DNA of 64,000 nt from Gautieria morchelliformis. Lineage: Eukaryota > Basidiomycota > Agaricomycetes > Gomphales > Gomphaceae. The notes under the pieces are model-generated. The model saw only the letters and a program-made list of their open reading frames with translations, had not been told where the DNA came from and did not search any database. Made by a program: the position numbers and the translations under genes. The stretch is from contig WHVA01000081.1 in assembly GCA_015179125.1 (NCBI GenBank), positions 1 to 64,000 on the forward strand, written 5' to 3'. Each line of letters begins with the position of its first letter. The first letter of the stretch is position 1. Below are positions 40,007 to 54,392 of the stretch, piece after piece.

Positions 40007-42804
40007 TTATATCATCTCCTGGTATTGCGGTGGTGCCTGGCCAAAAACGCTCTCTTGTCCTGAAACGAGTCTTGCAAACTGGTGACTATTATCCGCGAGA
40101 CGTGTCGCTTGTGCCGTTGTCAAAGCACTGTCTGCGACACCAAAGATTGGGGCGTTGCCGCCGAAACGAGGTTCTGCTGTTGTTGGTCGCGAGTTGCCAG
40201 GTGTTGAGGCGGGCGAGGCCTGATATCGGGAGAATGTGACAAGAGGAGACGCAATACTGCCAGAGCATGCGCAGCTCCTCCCTGAGGTACTGGGAGGGTA
40301 TTCAGTGGTTGCAGATTCAAAAAGAGAATATCGAGGTAATGATGTCCACTCTGGGTTACAATGACACTGCGAATGGATGAGTAGCTACAAACGACTTAGG
40401 ATGTCTCACTGACCGAGAGGATGTGGATAGGTGTCTGGACAACAATATCGAACATCCTGCGCCTGCCTGTCTTGGGGTCCACGCACTTGTCGTCACCCCT
40501 TTCGACGCGGAATACAATTTTGAGCGTGTGACTGATACATATGTGGGAGCCCTTGTGCTTATACGTGAAATGAATCTTGCCACATTCTGCCGGAAGCTGC
40601 AGCCCATGGGTCAGCGCCCACGGACCCGGCCCCATGAGGGATGACAGAGCCTCGTCCTCAGTGGAGGATAAAGCAGAGGTGTCAAGATATGGCCTAAGGA
40701 GAGGAACGCTTTCGGGAGAGAGGGGAAGGATAGGGCGAGGGTTTTTGTCAGGGTGCTTGACGGAGAGGAGCTCGAAGCGCTTGACCGGCTGTTCAACGTG
40801 TCGTTGAAGGAAATGGTACTCGGTCTTCTCTGGAGCATTGTATCAAGCTATGTATGTATCCACCCACAAACGACGAGCTGACCCACCTTCAAGAAAAACG
40901 GCAAGCTTGTATATTTTGCATTTTTCCATTGGAATCAAAGTCAGATTGAAAGGCACCTGGCTTCCAATGACGAAACTTCTTCCGCTCAAGGCAATTAAAT
41001 ACCGTAGCTGGTCATCCCACTGCCGTTCGACGATAATAGAATGGGTCTCTTCAGCATCGTCCTCAGAGGGTGACGAGACAACGGTAGCCTCTCTTGTGGT
41101 GACGAGCTTTGGGGTTAGCGCGCCTGGACGATGTACGACCGCCTTCAGATGATATCTGACGGCACCATAATCGCAGTGGACTGTAGGTGGGGACGTGGCT
41201 GGAATAGCAAAAGAGACCGGATATGTGTAAGTACCTAAAAACAAGTCGATACGTAAAAGTGAAAGCGTGCAGGAAAATTCGGACTCACCTCTACGAAATT
41301 CTTTCCAATTCTCAACGCCAGAAGGCTCGTCGAGACCCACGGCCGCGGTGAGTTTGCCAAGCGTACTTTTACGTTCCTTCTCACGATGCTTACGCTCACC
41401 CTCCTCCATGGTAACAATAAAGTCGACCTGATGGTCATTAATGTCGCGACGTTCAGGCGTTCGCCCTCGTCGGGGCTCGGGTTCCTTAGAGACGCTGCGA
41501 AGAAGGTCCTTGGCGACGATGGACATATTAGTAAGGCTCCAGCGCGGAGAGGACCGTTTGGCACGAGAATGAGAGTTGTCGAGATCAAGGTCATACGAGA
41601 CATGAGAATGAACTTGGTGGAGGGAACGAAGGAAGGCTGGAGGGGTGGTAGGGGCGGGAGAAGGTGGCGGGGAAGCGGTGCGTCTGTGTTGAAAACTAGA
41701 GCGCGGGGCAGATGTTGACGAGTGTTGAGAATGCCGATGGTCTGGGTCACGAGAGGGGGACCGGGAGCCTGGAGCAGACTCACATCGGGGTGGAGTTGTT
41801 GTCAGACGCATTTGGTTGGAGAACGAAGACTCAGTCGTAGACTCTGGGGTTGGGGGAGCTGTATTTGACGTTCTTGATACCTCGGGACCTGTTCCCAAGT
41901 AAGAAATTCGCGGAGAAAGAGTTGAGACAAGCAGACGAACGAATGGTGTTTTCAATTTCCATTCTCAAGGCATTGCGGAACTCTTCCAACATTTGACCGG
42001 GATTCTCTTCACTCCTCGAGCTTCTGCCGCGATGGTGTGATCTCTCTGGACGGAATTCGGAAGGAGTCTCCGGTCGCGAGACCACGGGGAGCTCTAGAAT
42101 GGCAGAGGTGGGTGTATATGGAGGGGAGACCGGCGGAGTAGTGAGGTACGTCGGGGAGAGAGTTTGGGGGATGTCCTGGGCTATAGGGTGAACCTGCCAG
42201 CGAGATTCACTTGAACTATTGCGACGCTCAGGCGAGGAAGGGGGGGCACCATTGGCGGTAGGATGCAAAGAACAGTCGAAAGAGGCGCGGAGCGGAAGAG
42301 ATCTCTGGTGGAAAGGAAAGAGCGCATCCTCGTCAAGGCCACGGGAAGCGGGCCCGACGGAGGCGGAGCGGTTCGAAGAAGGGCAGGACTTTGCATCGAA
42401 GAAAACCGTTTTGGTAGAGAGAAAGGTGTGCTCTTCTGGAACCTCGAGACGCCTTGGACCGCTGCCTGAAGGTGATAGGGCAATTAGGCAAGCACGAGAC
42501 ACAACAAACGATTAGCACCTTCTGGCCATTGAATTGTACTCTGTAAGCGAACAGGTTGAATGCAAGTTCGATTGCAGAGAGAAACAAGGCGCACCTTGGC
42601 TTCGAGCAGAACCTCTATGCTCGAGATACGGGTTGCCTTTGACAAATGGAGGGTGAGGAGGCCTCTGAGCATTGCGGGGGGAGCATCAGAATGTGCAGAA
42701 CGCCTGCGGGCGTTGGCAGAGTCATTTGAACCTCGGAGGAAGACTACGGATTCCGCGAGACGAATTGAAAGAGGAGCGTTGGGCTGTTTGGAGGGAACGG
42801 ACAT
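40007..42804 (-). CDS. Alpha-arrestin (arrestin N/C domain protein)
   Basis: Seven exons: 42804-42595, 42540-42519, 42465-41941, 41888-41289, 41234-40887, 40829-40414 and 40366-40007. The frame closes at 826 aa; introns are 47-57 bp. The N-terminal arrestin half has VVFLRG, GLLTLHLSKATRISSIEV and RLEVPEEHTFLSTKTVFFD. A long Ser/Pro/Arg-rich insert separates it from TYTYPVSFAIPA, DYGAVRYHLKAVVHRPG and FNLTLIPMEKCKIYKLAVFLE. The C-terminal half includes LHILS-type IHILSCHCNPEWTSLPRY and ends PPQYQEMI, close to a PPxY motif. Fungal alpha-arrestins recruit Rsp5/Nedd4 ubiquitin ligase to plasma-membrane transporters. Exon 2 is only 22 nt. Confidence 0.88.
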
Positions 42805-43336
42805 TGTGGCAGAGAGGAAAATTGCTCAGCAGACGAGAATAAACCTGGGGGTTATACAAGCGGCCAAGGCTGGAAGCCGACGGCTAACGAAGTGATCCGG
42901 GAGACAAAGCACCTGGGCGAATCAGAGCGCGGACGGAGATACGTGTCTCGACGTTGCCTTCGACGGGCGTTCGAAGGCGTGTAGAGCGTCTCGTGCGACC
43001 TGCAGCATGTGAATTGCGAGGCCGAGTCACAGCAGCCTGGTCACGTGCTACCTCCAGGACAGGTACGCTCTGAGCTGGCCGCCGTCCGTTTGCGGGAAAC
43101 CGGGATTACTCACCCCCAGCATCAATTGTTTAGCGTACGACCATACGAGACGGAGCGTGGCGTATGTGAGAAGAACACCCATATCGGTATAGAATCGGTA
43201 TAGAAGCTGAGAGAAACACGTCGTTTAGTAAGTTACTTATTTGCTCGATTACGTCATCGCCCTTTGGATTCGACTCCGCTGAAAAATTTGTGCTGCCACT
43301 TGTGTCCATTCCACCCACTTTTCTTCTCCCGGAGCC
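42805..43336. promoter_or_regulatory. Divergent promoter, arrestin and mitochondrial Hsp70
   Basis: 532 bp between the two start codons. It contains GGCGTTCGAAGGCG (TTCGAA core) near 42968 and a direct repeat ATCGGTATAGAA near 43181-43203. No perfect heat-shock element was found by eye. Confidence 0.4.
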
Positions 43337-45817
<2,481 letters not shown>

Positions 45818-46126
45818 AGGACCTGTTCGCAAACATTTTTCACGACCGCATCAGCACTCGCATTCCTTAGATCTCCTACTTTATATCACCACCCGAAAAG
45901 TAAAGCTGCACTGGCGCTGCGCTGCGCCATTTGATTATTGAACGCCTTACACTCCCCACTCAGATTTATCTTGTTATGCAGTTAGTTACGTTCATCGTGT
46001 ACATCCATATCGCTTGCGGCAATGTATCGATGCGAAGTAGTCTACCCAAAGCTACTCAAGAAAACAACGCCAAGAAAGCAACCCATGGTGTAAAAACAAG
46101 GATGGAAAGAAGCTGTCCGTAGCGCC

Positions 46127-47316
46127 CTATTTACATGAGAGATCGAGAAAGAAGCAAATTTGAATCGGAGACAGCCTCTCTGCGTGCAGCGGGGCCGAGC
46201 AGGAATATATCGGGTAACGGAGGGACTGGAGGGCGTGATGAAGGAGGGTGGCGACCACGGGCGGGCGGGGGCGTAGATGCGCCAGGGAGGCGTGGCTGAA
46301 AGAAAATAATAAGCGCTGATATATTTGCAAAAGCACGGGGAGACGCACGCGAGACTTTTTCGGGAAGAGTTTGAGAGAAGACGGGGCGCGCGGCTGCTGT
46401 GGGAGCAAGGCAGCGAGACCAGGGTCTATGGTATTGAGGCTGGTGCAGCTGCGGGAGCCAAAGACATCGCGATAGTGGTCCAAAGAGGACACGGAGTGGG
46501 CATGACCGACTTTACTTGGGCTAGGATAGCTGCGAGAGATGAAAGAGTCATGACTGTCGATGCTAGACTCGGCCGAGTGAAGACGTGGCTTTCGTTGGAG
46601 CAGCGGGACGCGGGCGGCGGGGGGCGCGGCGGGGGGCGGAAAGGGGACAGAAGGGGAGGAGGGAAGGAGTGAGGTAGAGGGGGATTCGGGGCCACTGCTG
46701 TCTGCTTGGGCGTGGGAGAGGGCCCGGGACAGCTCGTGAGGGTCAAAGGGATCGTCGTGGAGGACGGGGAGGGTGGGACGGGGTTTCTGAGGGGGCTTCG
46801 GGAGGAGTGGGGAGAGGGACTCGCCAGGGGGCTGGCGACGTAGACGTAGCGCGGGGGGGCTGAGCGCACGGAGGACGGGGTGCAGGGCATGCTGGCGGAG
46901 CCAGAGGAGGTCCCGCTGGAGGAGACGGAGGTCCCGCTGGAGGAGCGGGAGGGGGTGAAGGGGTGTGCGGGCGGGGAGGACGGGGCGCTGCGTGTGGGCG
47001 GGTCCTCCGCGTCGAGGATTGCGAACGCGTAGTCCAGCGCGGGGAGGAGGTCGGTGTTGGTGAGGTCGATGAGGAGGGTGTCGCGCCTGGGGGCACGCAC
47101 GCTGGTGGCTCTCGTGCGGGCGGAAGGCTGGACGGGGCGCAGCGGGGCGAGGACGTCTTCGCGCGGCATGGCGTAGGGGAAGGCGGCAAAGTCGACACGA
47201 GGCTGGGGGAGGGGGCTGGGCAGCGTGGGCGGGCGGGCAAGCGTGGGCGGGCACGGGCTGGCCTTCTTGAGCTTGCGCAGGGAGCGCTCCGACTTGGAGA
47301 CGCGGAGAGGGAACAT
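46127..47316 (-). CDS. Hypothetical Ser/Pro-rich protein
   Basis: The ATG at 47316 gives MFPLRVSKSERSLRKLKK, then a probably structured stretch DTLLIDLTNTDLLPALDYAF and a long Ser/Pro/Ala-rich tail. The first frame looks coding to about 46800. After that the minus-strand frame one base off (LHDDPFDPHELSRALSHAQ ... SIDSHDSFISRSYP) looks more protein-like, so a one-base frameshift or an unrecognised splice is implied. A possible intron lies at about 46300-46355 (GTGCGT ... TTTCTTTCAG). The stop at 46127 belongs to that second frame. No family recognised. It converges with the Hsp70 gene; 45818-46126 holds nothing else. Confidence 0.45.
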
Positions 47317-47828
47317 AACGAGTGACGGGAAGGAGAGTGGGCGAGGTTATAAGCAGCGAGTGAGGCTTCGCGCAACTGAATATTTGCAGCGCGCCCGTCG
47401 CATGTCCGCCACGCGCGCGCTTGGCATATGCATGCCCGGCAGAAGCCTATTCTATGGAAAGCGCATGCCCTTTTTCTGCAACATACTCTAAAGCTTATCC
47501 CACACTCCGCCTCCTCACGCGCTGCGCCCACTCGCCGTCCCACCGTCAGCACCCGCCCGCTGGCCCGCGTCGCCCCGCCTCTCCTCGCCCTCGCCCACAC
47601 AGGTGCTCCGTGCAGAAACAGCGGCATCGTTTCCATCTCTTCTCCACCGTCTCGAAGCCCTCGAAGCCTCCATACGTACGGGCTCCACTCCACCCACTCG
47701 TCCCGAGCGCGCAGCTGCAAAATCACTTTCTTCTTGCGAGTCTCACTACTACATCCATGCGCTCGCCGGAACAGGCGACCCCGAGCCTCCATCAGTCCTC
47801 TTATGTACTGCGCAACTTGCCGGCCCCG
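47317..47828. other. Intergenic, no gene seen
   Basis: GC-rich; the open frames here are shadows of one another without domains. It probably holds the promoter of the hypothetical gene at 47316 and the 3' region of the APH gene. Confidence 0.45.
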
Positions 47829-49347
47829 CTACAGCTTCGCCTTCTCCTCAAGCGCCCCTTCTTCCTCCAGTATCCTTCGCGCGAGGGCCCCAATCTGAAG
47901 GAACCCTCCCACACTCTGAAACGCACTCTCTGAACTGGCTTGTCGCCTGGCATATCGGGCCGCGATTCCCTGTGCGATCACTGAAAGCTGCAGCTACCAT
48001 CAGCACCACAACACAAACCCAGTCCCAAGATGCCTACTCTGAAAAGCATCCAGCTCCGCGCAAACGTCATCTCCTTGATAGGGTACCCGTATCCCGTCAG
48101 CTCGCAGTACGCCCTCTCCAGCTCCTCCAGTGCCATAGGCACGTCTGCCGAATTCTTGAACCCGCGAATAGTGCCCGTCGGTGTCACCCCTGCCTCAATC
48201 ACCCACGGCTGCGTCAAATTCGCCAGGTCAGCCAGCTGAACGTCTCCGTCAACCACCACACCCGTCAACAGAGACTCATCGCGCACCGGACTCCCCAGCG
48301 TGCACAGCTCCCAGTCCAGAATCCCAACCACCCGCGCCTCGGTGGGGTGAAACACCATGTTGTCCAGCTTGTAGTCTCCGTGGACGATCCGGAGCCCGGT
48401 CTGCCGCTCGTCCGGCAGGTTGTTGCGGAACCACGCCACCAGCCTGTCAAAGTCGGGAATCGGCCCAATAGCCTGGTGCGATTCAATGTCTACTGCCGCC
48501 GCCTGCGCTTGTGATATCCTCGTCATCGACTTGATCTGCCGCGGAAAGTATGCCGTGTTGGGGCCAAAGTCTAGCAGCCCCAACTTTTCGGGGCAGAGCC
48601 TTGATAGCCTGCTTAGTGCCCATACGGCAGCGAGCCAGCTAGCATACCCTCATGTGAATCGACGCCATATACAACTCATGTTCCACTCACTAGTTGCGTC
48701 TTTCCGATGGATCCAGCTCGTGCAGTCTAGCCTGTAAGTGCAATCAACGACGCAGACGGCGTGAGCGTGTTGTGCAACGAACGTCCGTGAAAATCCTCCC
48801 GTCTAAGAACTCCATCACATAGAACGGCGTCCCGATGACCGCCACATCTTCACACAGTGTGATCGGCTCCGGCACAGGGACACGAGCGGAGGGCGGCGTC
48901 GCCGCGCTCGTGTTGTGTGCATGCAGCGCGGCGAGTATCCGGTATTCACGCTCGATCTGGTGCGCAGTAGACGAGAGCAGCTGGCCCGCAGGCTTCTTCC
49001 GGAGCACAAACCGCTTCCCACTGCCAGACCCGCGTCAATGTCGCTCGCCAGCAATGCGTTGCACTGACCTCGTGTCTGTCAGGAAGTAGGTGGGATTGGA
49101 CTTGCTTACAGCTCAGCGCTCAGCACTCTTCCACACAACTGTGAATCTTACTTGGCCAAACTAATGCCGGACAACTATGAGCAGCTCCTCTTCACAGCGG
49201 GCGCAGACGCACCTTGAACTGCTTGATCCACACGGGAGCGTGGATGGCAGGCACCCGCGCCGCCAAGTACTGGTTGAGTTCCCCGACGTCAATGGCAGCG
49301 CGCACCTCGCCGTACTCACCCCCGATCTTGCGCGTCGACGCGGACAT
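47829..49347 (-). CDS. APH-fold phosphotransferase (ACAD10/11 N-domain-like)
   Basis: Seven exons: 49347-49213, 49160-49152, 49100-49069, 49020-48783, 48731-48691, 48638-48038 and 47987-47829. The frame closes at 404 aa. The second exon is only 9 nt (Phe-Gly-Gln) and completes KFGQSNPTYFL. N-lobe: [15 protein letters not shown] and [11 protein letters not shown]. Catalytic loop: [15 protein letters not shown]; metal loop: [11 protein letters not shown]. The family shares the aminoglycoside phosphotransferase fold; eukaryotic relatives phosphorylate small hydroxylated substrates, and in animals the domain is fused to acyl-CoA dehydrogenase. Substrate here unknown; no dehydrogenase domain is attached. 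Confidence 0.87.
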
Positions 49348-49870
49348 CGTGTGTGCTGTTCAGAACGTTGCTGGACGCCGCTTGCTGACCCCGCAGCCAC
49401 GCCGGCTATTCGGGTAGATACAGCCGATGCTTTCACGAGTCGAGGATGATCGACTGATTCACTACGAGCTGCCCGTCCCGCGCGACGGGGTCGGGTAGCC
49501 ACCAGCGGCGGCTTCGGGCAGAACAAATCTTAGAACAAGTAATAAGTATGTCTCGCCACATCCCAACTAAGGCGTCTCAAGCCACTCTTCACGTCTTTCC
49601 GTAATGTTTCTGATTAGCCATGCAAGCCCGAACTATTGCGCCTGACCCATCGTCCTGGTTCCCCGGTCCCCGCTGCCGGCCCCCAACCGCGTCGACCAAC
49701 CCCGGAGATGCAAAGTAAGTATGGATTCAACCCTGCGCACCATATCTTCCCCCAGGAAGCATCCCACTGCTCCCGAGTTGCAGTGCTACAGCAAAGCAGC
49801 AAATCCCGACATGTATATAGATAGCAGTTACAACCTTTATTTAAAAAGTACATTCAAATAATATAAAGAA
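49348..49870. other. Intergenic, no gene seen
   Basis: It lies between the APH start and the Yta7-like stop, both on the minus strand. Several tempting short frames exist, none with a domain. Confidence 0.45.
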
Positions 49871-52800
49871 CTACTCTCCATCCGACAGGTTGCCTTCCGC
49901 GAGCTCCCCAACAAACATGGTGACTATATCTGTCAGCTCCTTAACCATCCCATCGCGATCCCAATCGCATCGCCGCCGCCAGACACACCCAAGACATGCT
50001 GCTCGAAGCTGCTCAAGGTGCTCTACGCTGAGTGTATCGGTCCCATCCACAAGCTGCTTTGAAAGGGTATCCAGCTGGTGTTCCGGCACACTAAGCGTAG
50101 GCTGCGGTCCCGGGGATGGGCTGGGCGTACGGGGCTGGGTCTCGTGTTCCATAGCGGGGAGGGCGAGAGTCGGTGGTTGTGGCTCAGAGGGGGAGTCAAC
50201 CACGATTCCGTTCTCCATTTCATCCTGCGCACGAGCTACAGGGGTCGGCGACTCCACGCGTGGCTCCGTGGAGTCCTCTGCAAATCGTACGGTCGCAGGT
50301 CGCGGTTGCGAAGACGTTGGTCCTACCACATCCAGCGGATCTACAGCATCGTCCTCGTCCTCACTTGTCATCCTGGCCTTCTTAGAGGACCGTGGCGCGT
50401 CCTCGCCAATCTCATCCTGCGATTCTCCCGAAGGCTCAGAGGATCTCTGTCTCTTTAATCTCCTCTCCAACTGCACAGGGTCAGTGATGAGCACCTCGGG
50501 CTGCTGCCCATTATTCCGCGCACTCCGCCGGATACCCAGGGCTTGAGCAGTCGCTCGGGACGGTCCAGGTGGCTTCGGATTCGCCGCAGCCCACTCTTCC
50601 CTCCGCTTCCTTTCTCTAGCTGCCATCCGTTCACATTCCAAACGAAAATGTGAATCGAACTCGTTTGTGTGAACTTGAGCCGTGGTATACATCATCTGTG
50701 CCTTCACCAATCTCTCATTGTCACCAGGGAAGACTGTCGCATTGCGGACAATCTTCGCCAGGTCATCTAGGAAATCTTGCGTCGTGAGATATTTTCCGCG
50801 ATAAAGATGTGCATGAATGCGTTCCAAATCGATGTTGTACATCTTCGGACGCGCTGGCGGGGGAGGTTCTGTCACTTCAGTATGCACGCCATTAGGCAAC
50901 CCATTGACGGCAGCAGTGGCACCTGCTGCTTCACCATTGACTACGCCGTTGGGTTCTGCGATGCCAAACACGTCACTTTGAGGTGCATGTATAGCCGGTG
51001 CAGGTGGGGGATATCGGAAAGCGCCAATTCGCCCCAGCTCGTCAACGCCGTATTCGTCCTATTAACAGATCAGACGACTGCTGTCATATGAGTCGGTAAT
51101 AATGAGCAGCTTACAGCGGCCGGTTTTGAGAATCTTTTGAACTTCTTCTTCAACTCTATCAACACTGGACCAAGACGGAACTTGAGCATGGCGATTATCT
51201 GCTCATCCTTTTGCTCCTGCTGGGCTAGTTCAGCTGCTGTTGGGACTCTAGGTGCAATGGGAGGTGCAACAGGCAACTTCTCCAAAATCCGTCTTTTGCG
51301 CTTAACGGCGTCTGGAAATTCGGTAGGAGGCTTTCGTACCGATTGGATGAGGTCGTTGAAGAACGTAGACCGCTGTTGAGCATTTGGAGCCCCGAAGGTA
51401 ATGCGGTTTTCTCGGATCATACCGAACCAGGCTCTGACATCCCGTGGCAAGGAAGTAAACGGACAATCAGCGACGGCCAAAAGGAGAATAGGATCGGTGG
51501 GGGCAAGCGAGTCAAGCATTGACCGCACTGTCGCACGCGCAGCCTCCGACACAGCAGCGCACCACCCAGTGAGCGACGGAATGTAGATGACAGAAGGTTG
51601 ATTCCGTTTTGCCTCAAGGAAAAGCTGCACAATACCAGCTTCTACGGTCTTGACATTGTGATTAAAACACGTCAGCATTCATTATGGAGGAGTAAAACCT
51701 GCTCACCCTTGATGAATCACCCATCAAATTTGCCAAATCAAGGCTTTGCACATGAAAACCTTCCAAGTGGTGTAAGGCTGCCGCACCGACATAGGCTTGA
51801 CCCATTCCGGAAGGTCCGTGTAAAACAACCCTAGGTCGGTAGACACGTAGAGTGTCCATGGCTAGGAGTATTTAGGTACGAAAAAAAACTGAGACTGTCG
51901 AATAAGACACACATTGTAGCAGCATTTCCCTTTCAAGAGCGCCCTCAGTGCTGCCCTCTTCTTCCCATTCTGCTTCCTCAAGAGCGTTACGTTTCTTGGG
52001 CACAGGCATCGCTTTTTCAAGAGCGGTCTGAACATCAACCAATGCCTCGCTCAGAAGTGGCACAAGTTGACTCGCAAGAGGAGCAGCAACAGAGGACGAA
52101 GACCGAGCGGCAGACGGAACGAGCTCTATGCACAGTCAGCACCAGAGCCTTATGGCTACACCAGACTGACATACTCTTGATGGATATCATGAAGTCCCTC
52201 GGCTGAACATTAACGGTCTCTGGCCTAACAAGTAGCCGCTCTTCCGATTGATAGATTTGTGGGTAGCGCCTTTGTACGGCGTTCAGAGCGGCTTCGGTGC
52301 AAAGTGCCTGTGGCCATCAAGAAGGATCAGGCGACAGAGCAGTGAGGAACAGATAGAGTAGCTAACGAACCCTCAAGTCAGCACCCGCATAACCCTTAGT
52401 AAGCTTGGCGAGACCTTGACGAGCCTCGTCGCCCTTTTCCCCGTCCCAACCATCCCAGTCCTTAGTTAGAATACTTAATATCTTTTTACGCGCAACGACA
52501 TTCGGGAGAGGAAAATAGAACTCCCTGTCAAAGCGTCCTGGTCGACGTAACGCAGGGTCTACGGCATCGGGTCTATTTGTAGCACCAATGACGACGACTT
52601 GACCTGCGAGGCAAATTGTTGTCATGATAAGAAGTCGAGCTGGGAATGACCAAGTTCACCTCGCCCGTCCATGCCATCCATCAGCGCCAACAGTGTGGCC
52701 ACGATACTGGCATGTATTTGGTCCTGTCTTGAACTACGTACTGGAGCGAGTCCTGGGCAAGTTGTCAATAGCGCGAATGCGTGCAGATAATATGTCCAAT

Positions 52801-54285
52801 CACCATCGATCTCGTCAAAGAAAATTATACTGGGCTGACACGCCTTGGCTTCTTCAAATAAAATACGTAATTGTCGTTCGGCTTCGCCTACCCACTTAGA
52901 TAGAACATCTGCCCCTTTTCGCATAAAAAATGCTAATTGCAGTGTCAGGCTAATACGTTAAACTCAGGCGGAAAATCACACACAGATGCTGCGGCCACCA
53001 CTGCGAGCGCTGGATGCCAAAGCTCTTGCAAGAAGTGTCTTCCCTGTACCAGGAGGCCCATGGAATAGAACACCACGTGGAGGTGTAAGATTAAAACGTT
53101 GGAATAGTTCAGGATATAAAAGCGGAAGTAGTGTCATTTCCTTCAGCGCCGAAATATCTACCACAGACTATCAGGATGGCTATTGTCAGGTAGGAGAAGA
53201 CAACGACGTACGGTCCTCCAAGCCTCCGACCGAGTCAAAGGTAACATTAGGGTTAACACCCAGCGGGTCGGCATCAGCCAATGCTTCACAGAGGTCAGTG
53301 TTTAAATTATGATATACACTCAGACCCGAGGGTGCAGCTTACATGATTCCCCGACTTTTCCGAGGTTTGAAGGTGTGCCCACACCAAACTCGCCTGCCAT
53401 CACGCCTGCCGCGGAACCATTGGCGAACATGCCACCCCCTACACCACCTGCACCAAACGCCTTCCTGGGAGTCTTGGCGGGCCCGTCCGAATCAGAATCG
53501 CTATTGGGCATAGGCAAACCCATCATACGACTCAGTTCTGCACCCGAGGCACCCCAGCGAGGTGGCTTTGCTCGTCCTTTACCGCGGTCCCCATGACTCC
53601 TGCCGTGGCCTAGAGCGTCTTTCGAATAATCTTCGAGTGGCGGGGGGATAGCATAGTTGACAGGTGCGCGTTTTCGGAAACTATAAGTCTTTCCGGCATT
53701 GTCCTGATCATCTGGATCTGGTTCGGGAGAAGGAGAGGTCAATGGCGCGTCGGGGTCAACGTCGTCGTCCAGGGATCCGTCGGCATCTGCGTCACCATCT
53801 GCACCTTCCTCGTAGCCTTCTTCTTCATGTCGATCTCTCGCGCTTCGACGCGTCACGCGTTTTGAACGTAACGGGGCACGGTCGCGGGGCGGCGGCCGTT
53901 GCTTGGGGGCAAGAGGGAGAGACTTTTCACGGGACCTAGTGTTGTACCTGCCTGCCTCTCCACCTTCGTCGTCACTAACAATGAATCCGTTGAGGCGTGT
54001 GTTACGACCGCTCCTACGAGTCTTCCTTCGTCCCACCAACGCATCATCCTCATCCTCATCCTCTAAACCAACGTCACTGGTGTCTTCCTTGTATGATTTA
54101 AGGACCCGTTTCCTACCAAATTTGGAGGTTGTGTACTGCTGTTCCCGATCCTCTTCGTCCGGACGCTCAATATGACCCCTTGAGCTCGGGGAGCTGGTTC
54201 CCCCCGAGTATTCCGAGCCAGAGGGGTTGGAACGTGTCGAGCGTGTCGAGCGTCGAAGATGGGGTTCATCGATAGAGGTCACCAT
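49871..54285 (-). CDS. YTA7: Yta7/ATAD2-type AAA ATPase with bromodomain
   Basis: A multi-exon gene from the ATG at 54285 to the stop at 49871. The N-terminal 300 or so residues are acidic and Ser/Arg-rich (long first exon to about 53340). The first AAA domain follows: [13 protein letters not shown], Walker A GPPGTGKT, Walker [31 protein letters not shown]. The second AAA domain has a degenerate Walker A (HGPSGMGQ), as is usual for this family. The bromodomain region is near [20 protein letters not shown] and [16 protein letters not shown] (about 50830-50690), then a charged tail ending EGNLSDGE. The family binds histones and loosens nucleosomes at transcribed genes. Not every small exon boundary was resolved. 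Confidence 0.9.
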
Positions 54286-54392
54286 ATCAATACAAACAGG
54301 AAGTTTGAACGTTTGACTGTGTTGTTGGACCAGAGTGATGAACTAGACCATGGGCGTACACAACAAATTCAAACTCCGAATCCTTCCCATCC
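54286..54392. promoter_or_regulatory. Very short divergent promoter
   Basis: Only 107 bp separate the start codons of the Yta7-like gene and the U1-70K gene, so both promoters must overlap the other gene's 5' leader or coding region. Confidence 0.5.

Noticed and set aside
42805-43336. Heat-shock elements upstream of mitochondrial Hsp70
   Set aside because: TTC/GAA triplets occur, but none is arranged as three correctly spaced inverted units.
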